Assembly (NCBI GenBank): GCA_004552195.1
Contig: SFPC01000070.1
Coordinates: 1 to 8,967 of the forward strand
Reading direction: 5' to 3'
Source of the DNA: Bacteroidales bacterium
GTDB lineage: Bacteria > Bacteroidota > Bacteroidia > Bacteroidales > Bacteroidaceae
DNA: 8,967 nucleotides
Position 1 is the stretch's first letter. The number at the start of each line of letters is the position of its first letter. The translations under genes were made by a program, and so were the position numbers. The notes beneath the pieces were generated by a model. It saw nothing but the letters and a program-made list of their open reading frames with translations, had not been told where the DNA came from and searched no databases. Positions 6,094-8,967 of this stretch are shown here, one piece after another.

Positions 6094-7452
6094 TCAAGCC
6101 TCCGCGCCTCCATGACCGTTATCCCTTTTTGAGCCGCGTCCGCCGCCTCGGTTTCCCTTCTGTCCGCCGCGTCCCGAGTTCGATCTTCCCTCGCGACCTG
6201 CCGGAGCAGGCTTGGCGCCCCTTTCTTCGCCTTTCGGCTGCCTTTCACGGCGCGGTGCGCCGGCTGCGCCGGAGCGTTTGCCCGAGCGTCCCCCTTTGCG
6301 CTTCACCTTGTCAAAGCGCGTGAGGTCCTCCTGTTCCGCCAAGTCGAGCGTTTTGGCCGGCTGCGGTGCATCCTCTCCGGCCAGCTGCAACGGCTTCTCG
6401 CCTGCGGCGTTGAGGGCTATCACCTGCTGCGCCCGTTCTGTGCTGATGGTCACCAGGTTGGCGGCCAACCGTCTGTCCGTGCTGTAAGTGACGAGTCCGG
6501 CCAGCGTGTCGGCTTTAAAGAAGAAGTATGTGGAATCCGCTGTTTCAAGCTGCACCGTGCGTTCCGGCAAATTGCGCGCCGCCTCCATATACGTGTCCAC
6601 CTCATAATTCAGGCAACATTTCAGTTTTGCACACTGCCCCGCCAACTTCTGCGGGTTGGGCGTGATATCCTGGAAACGGGCTGCTGCCGTACCCACCGAG
6701 TTGAAGTTTTTCATCCACGTGGCACAGCAAAGTTCGCGTCCGCAGGGCCCGATACCCCCGATGCGTCCCGCTTCCTGACGCGCACCGATTTGTTTCATCT
6801 CTATGCGCACGTGGAACGTCTCCGCCAGCACCTTGATGAGTTTGCGGAAGTCCACGCGCTGGTCGGCGATGTAGTAAAAAATCGCCTTGTTGCCGTCGCC
6901 CTGGTACTCCACGTCGCCGATCTTCATTTGCAGTTCAAGCTCCTTGGCAATCTGTCGCGAGCGAATCATCGTGTCGTGTTCGCGGGCCTTAGCCTGCTCG
7001 TACTTTTCCAAATCCGCCTGTCGCGCCTTGCGGTAAATGCGTCGCACCTCCATGCCCTGTTTCAGGTTCGCTTTCTGCATTTGCAGCAGTACCAATCGGC
7101 CTGTGAGCGTCACCACGCCGATGTCGTGTCCCGGCACAGCTTCTACCGCTACCACATCGCCCTTGTGTAAGTCCAAGTGGTTGTCGTTGCGGAAAAAGCC
7201 CTTGCGCGTATTTTTAAATTGCACCTCCACGAAGTCCGTGTCCTGAAGGTTACCGGGCACATCAGCCAGGTAGTCGTAAGCATTCAGTTGCTTGTCGCTG
7301 CGTCCGCATCCGGCTGCCGCGAGACCCCGCAGCGAGGCATCGCCCCAACAGCAGGAGTCGCATCTGCCCCCGGTCGCGGCCTGGCAACCACCCGTTTCGG
7401 CCACATCGCCGGCAGAGGGAAGAGGTATGGAAGGATTATTTGTTTCTGTCAT
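6094..7452 (-). CDS. ricT: RicT/YaaT family PSP1-domain protein with basic C-terminal tail
   Basis: 452-aa cytoplasmic protein. The core PSP1/RicT region runs from about 73 to 295: FVEVQFKNTRKGFF (74-87), GDVVAVEAVPGHDIGVV (98-114), IFYYIADQRVDFRKLIKVLA (191-210), and two CX4CC motifs, C237/C242/C243 and C274/C279/C280. In Bacillus, RicT works with RicA and RicF in an Fe-S-cluster complex that affects RNase Y and mRNA processing; the conserved cysteines are the expected ligands. The N-terminus adds five cysteines (23, 31, 34, 35, 49). Residues 383-452 form a low-complexity basic tail (20 Gly, 13 Arg, 7 Lys of 70) that could bind nucleic acid. ATG 7452 lies 19 bp after holB behind an A-rich leader. 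No RicA/RicF gene is in the window, so the Bacteroidetes role may differ. The holB-ricT-gldH order supports the call. Confidence 0.92.
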   Translation of the reverse strand: MTETNNPSIPLPSAGDVAETGGCQAATGGRCDSCCWGDASLRGLAAAGCGRSDKQLNAYDYLADVPGNLQDTDFVEVQFKNTRKGFFRNDNHLDLHKGDVVAVEAVPGHDIGVVTLTGRLVLLQMQKANLKQGMEVRRIYRKARQADLEKYEQAKAREHDTMIRSRQIAKELELQMKIGDVEYQGDGNKAIFYYIADQRVDFRKLIKVLAETFHVRIEMKQIGARQEAGRIGGIGPCGRELCCATWMKNFNSVGTAAARFQDITPNPQKLAGQCAKLKCCLNYEVDTYMEAARNLPERTVQLETADSTYFFFKADTLAGLVTYSTDRRLAANLVTISTERAQQVIALNAAGEKPLQLAGEDAPQPAKTLDLAEQEDLTRFDKVKRKGGRSGKRSGAAGAPRRERQPKGEERGAKPAPAGREGRSNSGRGGQKGNRGGGRGSKRDNGHGGAEA

Positions 7453-7471
7453 GAGTTGTTCTATTTTGTAA

Positions 7472-8602
7472 TTATTGAATCAGCAGCACAATCATCTTCA
7501 GTGTGAGGTCGAAGAATACCATGCGCGGGTTCACGTTCGCCTCGATGTCGCGCTGCGCCAGCGAAAGTTCGTCCATAATGCCGATAACGTTTCGCTCGTT
7601 CACGAAGCGGGCAAAGCGCACGGCAAACTCCGCCTCGCGGCTATTCATCCCGTTCAGCTCCGGGCGGTGGAAGTTGTACATGAAGTTCTCCCTTATCAGC
7701 CGCTGGCAATATTCGAGAAAACTCTTCTGCTTTTCGCGTCCCCACAGCGCAATTTGTTCCGCCCACGTGTGGAGATCCTTGATTTTTCGCAGATAGCAAA
7801 GTCGCATGAGCAGAACAAAGAGATCGAAGAACTGCGCCGTGTCGGCATCTGCTGTAATCTGCTGCAAGGCTCGGATGAAATTTCCCTCTGCGCTGTGCGC
7901 CACCGATTGCGCGTCGGTCGGTTGCAGTCCGTAGTTGCGTTCCAGCGCCGTGGCGATGTCAGTTTCGGAAAGCGGCTTGAAGTCAATTCGGCGTGTGCGG
8001 CTGAGTATAGTGGCCAGGAGTTTTTCCGGGTGGTCGGAGGTCAGGATAAACGCTGTGCCGAGCGGCGGTTCTTCGAGGATTTTCAGTAGTTTGTTCGCCG
8101 CCTCCGTGTTCATCTGTTCCGCCAACCAGATAACGATGACGCGATAGCCTCCCTGACTGCTCACCGTGGAGAGTTTCTGCAAAATGTTGTTCGCCTCGCT
8201 CACATTGATAAGCGACTGCTGATTCTCCACGCCGATGCGTCTGAGCCACGTTTGTCGGTCGAAATACGGCGTTTCGCGCACTTGCTCGCGCCATTCCGTG
8301 AGAAACTGGTCGCTCACGGCCCCTGACGACTGCCCCGCCGGTTTGAACACAGGGAACACGAGGTGCAAATCAGGGTGCGCCATCTTCTCCGCCATGCGGC
8401 AGCCCTTACACTGACCGCACGCATCCCCCTCAGGCGTGGGCTCCGTACACAGCAACCGCCCGGCCAAGGCCAATGCCATGGGCAACTTGCCTGTGCCTTC
8501 CGGCCCGGCCAACAAAAGGGCGTGGGGCACTCTGCCCTCGGCCACCATGCGGATCAACTGCCGCTTCACCGCTTCTTGCCCTATGACATCATTAAAGCGC
8601 AT
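7472..8602 (-). CDS. holB: DNA polymerase III subunit delta' (clamp-loader)
   Basis: 376-aa AAA+-fold clamp-loader subunit that helps the DnaX complex load the sliding clamp at replication. The sequence opens MRFNDVIGQEAVKRQL, the normal delta' start. HALLLAGPEGTGKLPMA (27-43) is the P-loop region, degenerate because Leu40 replaces the usual Ser/Thr after Lys39. C52, C62, C65 and C68 form the zinc module of delta'/DnaX proteins. GGYRVIVIWLAEQMN (151-165) takes the Walker B place without a DExx acid pair. NKLLKILEEPPLGTAFIL (170-187) and SRTRRI (201-206) are the sensor-1/SRC-like region. This pattern fits a subunit that does not hydrolyse ATP. It is the first gene of the operon, 19 bp before ricT, as commonly seen in Bacteroidetes. 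It is distinguished from dnaX by the degenerate Walker motifs and the lack of a long C-terminal extension. Confidence 0.95.
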   Translation of the reverse strand: MRFNDVIGQEAVKRQLIRMVAEGRVPHALLLAGPEGTGKLPMALALAGRLLCTEPTPEGDACGQCKGCRMAEKMAHPDLHLVFPVFKPAGQSSGAVSDQFLTEWREQVRETPYFDRQTWLRRIGVENQQSLINVSEANNILQKLSTVSSQGGYRVIVIWLAEQMNTEAANKLLKILEEPPLGTAFILTSDHPEKLLATILSRTRRIDFKPLSETDIATALERNYGLQPTDAQSVAHSAEGNFIRALQQITADADTAQFFDLFVLLMRLCYLRKIKDLHTWAEQIALWGREKQKSFLEYCQRLIRENFMYNFHRPELNGMNSREAEFAVRFARFVNERNVIGIMDELSLAQRDIEANVNPRMVFFDLTLKMIVLLIQ

Positions 8603-8655
8603 TCGTGTTTGTAAGGTTATCGGTTGTTATAGAGAAATAAAGGTTGTGCCGCGTC

Positions 8656-8685
8656 CATCGGTTTCCCACAGTCATAAAACCGATG
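8656..8685 (-). repeat. Perfect 9-bp inverted repeat in the holB leader
   Basis: CATCGGTTT (8656-8664) and AAACCGATG (8677-8685) are exact reverse complements with a 12-nt loop. It lies just downstream of the predicted -7 box, so it would fold at the very 5' end of the holB-ricT-gldH mRNA, about 55 nt before the start codon. It could be an mRNA-stabilising stem or an operator. No T-run follows, so a terminator is unlikely. Confidence 0.6.
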
Positions 8686-8694
8686 AATGCGAAG

Positions 8695-8702
8695 CAAAAG
8701 TA
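8695..8702 (-). promoter_or_regulatory. -7 box of the probable holB operon promoter
   Basis: CAAAAGTA on the plus strand reads TACTTTTG on the minus strand, an exact TAnnTTTG match. The transcription start would fall near 8688, giving a leader of about 85 nt. A clear TTTG -33 box at the right distance is missing; that position falls in the heptamer repeat at 8716-8743. Confidence 0.5.
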
Positions 8703-8715
8703 CAGCAAAAATTTC

Positions 8716-8743
8716 AATGTATAATGTATAATGTATAATGAAT
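8716..8743. repeat. Tandem heptamer repeat AATGTAT, four units
   Basis: Three exact AATGTAT units (8716-8722, 8723-8729, 8730-8736) are followed by one variant, AATGAAT (8737-8743), and a trailing AAT. It is a short AT-rich microsatellite lying where the -33 region of the holB promoter is expected. Confidence 0.85.
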
Positions 8744-8967
8744 AATTGCCTGCGGCCATGAAGTCGGCGGTTCTGCTTCGTCCTGTATGAACGGCGCAGC
8801 CTTAATTTTTACCCTCAAAAAAGCATTCACCCTTTCACATAATGGCTCTTTTCTCCTGATTTTCAGAAATTTCAGGTGTGAAGGGTTGGATTTTCAAGTG
8901 TTCACAGCGTGAGGGGCGTGAATGTTGCTTCCCTCCTGAATTTCAACAGTTTTGCTGTGTGAAGGCT
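8744..8967. repeat. Non-coding end of the window with clustered TTCAC/GTGAA motifs and an imperfect direct repeat
   Basis: I see no gene here. TTCAC occurs at 8826-8830, 8834-8838 and 8901-8905, and its complement GTGAA at 8878-8882, 8918-8922 and 8959-8963. CTCCTGATTTTCA (8853-8865) through GTGTGAAGG (8876-8884) recurs imperfectly as CTCCTGAATTTCA (8933-8945) through GTGTGAAGG (8957-8965), about 80 bp later. The element runs to the window edge and may continue. It could be a dispersed intergenic repeat or a cluster of binding sites. Confidence 0.5.

Noticed and set aside
7475..8089. Plus-strand open frame (204 codons) opposite holB
   Set aside because: It is antisense to a conserved replication gene whose motifs are clear; the translated sequence shows no family features.
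8716..8743. Heptamer repeat considered as a CRISPR remnant or origin iteron
   Set aside because: The units are 7 bp with no spacers and no cas genes, and there is no DnaA-box cluster or origin gene nearby; a simple tandem repeat explains it.

Overview
The window looks like ordinary chromosome from a member of the Bacteroidales, plausibly of the Prevotella/Alloprevotella type (the genus is inference). Three things point there. The minus-strand order holB - ricT - gldH includes GldH, a lipoprotein family confined to Bacteroidetes. Start codons are preceded by A/C-rich leaders rather than Shine-Dalgarno sequences. Promoter-like sequences match the Bacteroidetes TTTG / TAnnTTTG pattern, most clearly at 3083-3114. 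Genes are GC-rich and intergenic DNA is clearly more AT-rich.

Layout: (1) 149-1135, minus: a polytopic membrane protein of the LPG-synthase-TM / flippase-like family. (2) 1364-2266, plus: a DeoR-type HTH plus WYL-like regulator, divergent from (1) and followed by a good intrinsic terminator. (3) 2573-2866, plus: a 97-codon hypothetical membrane protein between two terminators. (4) 3197-3562 and 3628-5349, plus: a PadR regulator and a 573-aa PspC-domain membrane protein behind a consensus promoter, a probable sensor/regulator pair. (5) 8602 down to 5541, minus: holB (DNA polymerase III delta'), ricT/yaaT (PSP1 domain) and gldH, tightly spaced. This operon starts at a probable promoter near 8695 and ends in a long hairpin at 5422-5489, which separates it from the convergent pspC gene. 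(6) 8603-8967: non-coding, with a heptamer tandem repeat, a 5'-UTR inverted repeat and a cluster of TTCAC/GTGAA repeats cut by the window edge.

I see no mobile element, CRISPR array, tRNA or rRNA, and no clear undescribed system. The points most worth checking are the small membrane protein as an independent transcription unit, the PadR/PspC pair with its helical N-terminal domain, the basic Gly/Arg-rich tail on RicT, and the repeat and hairpin architecture upstream of holB.
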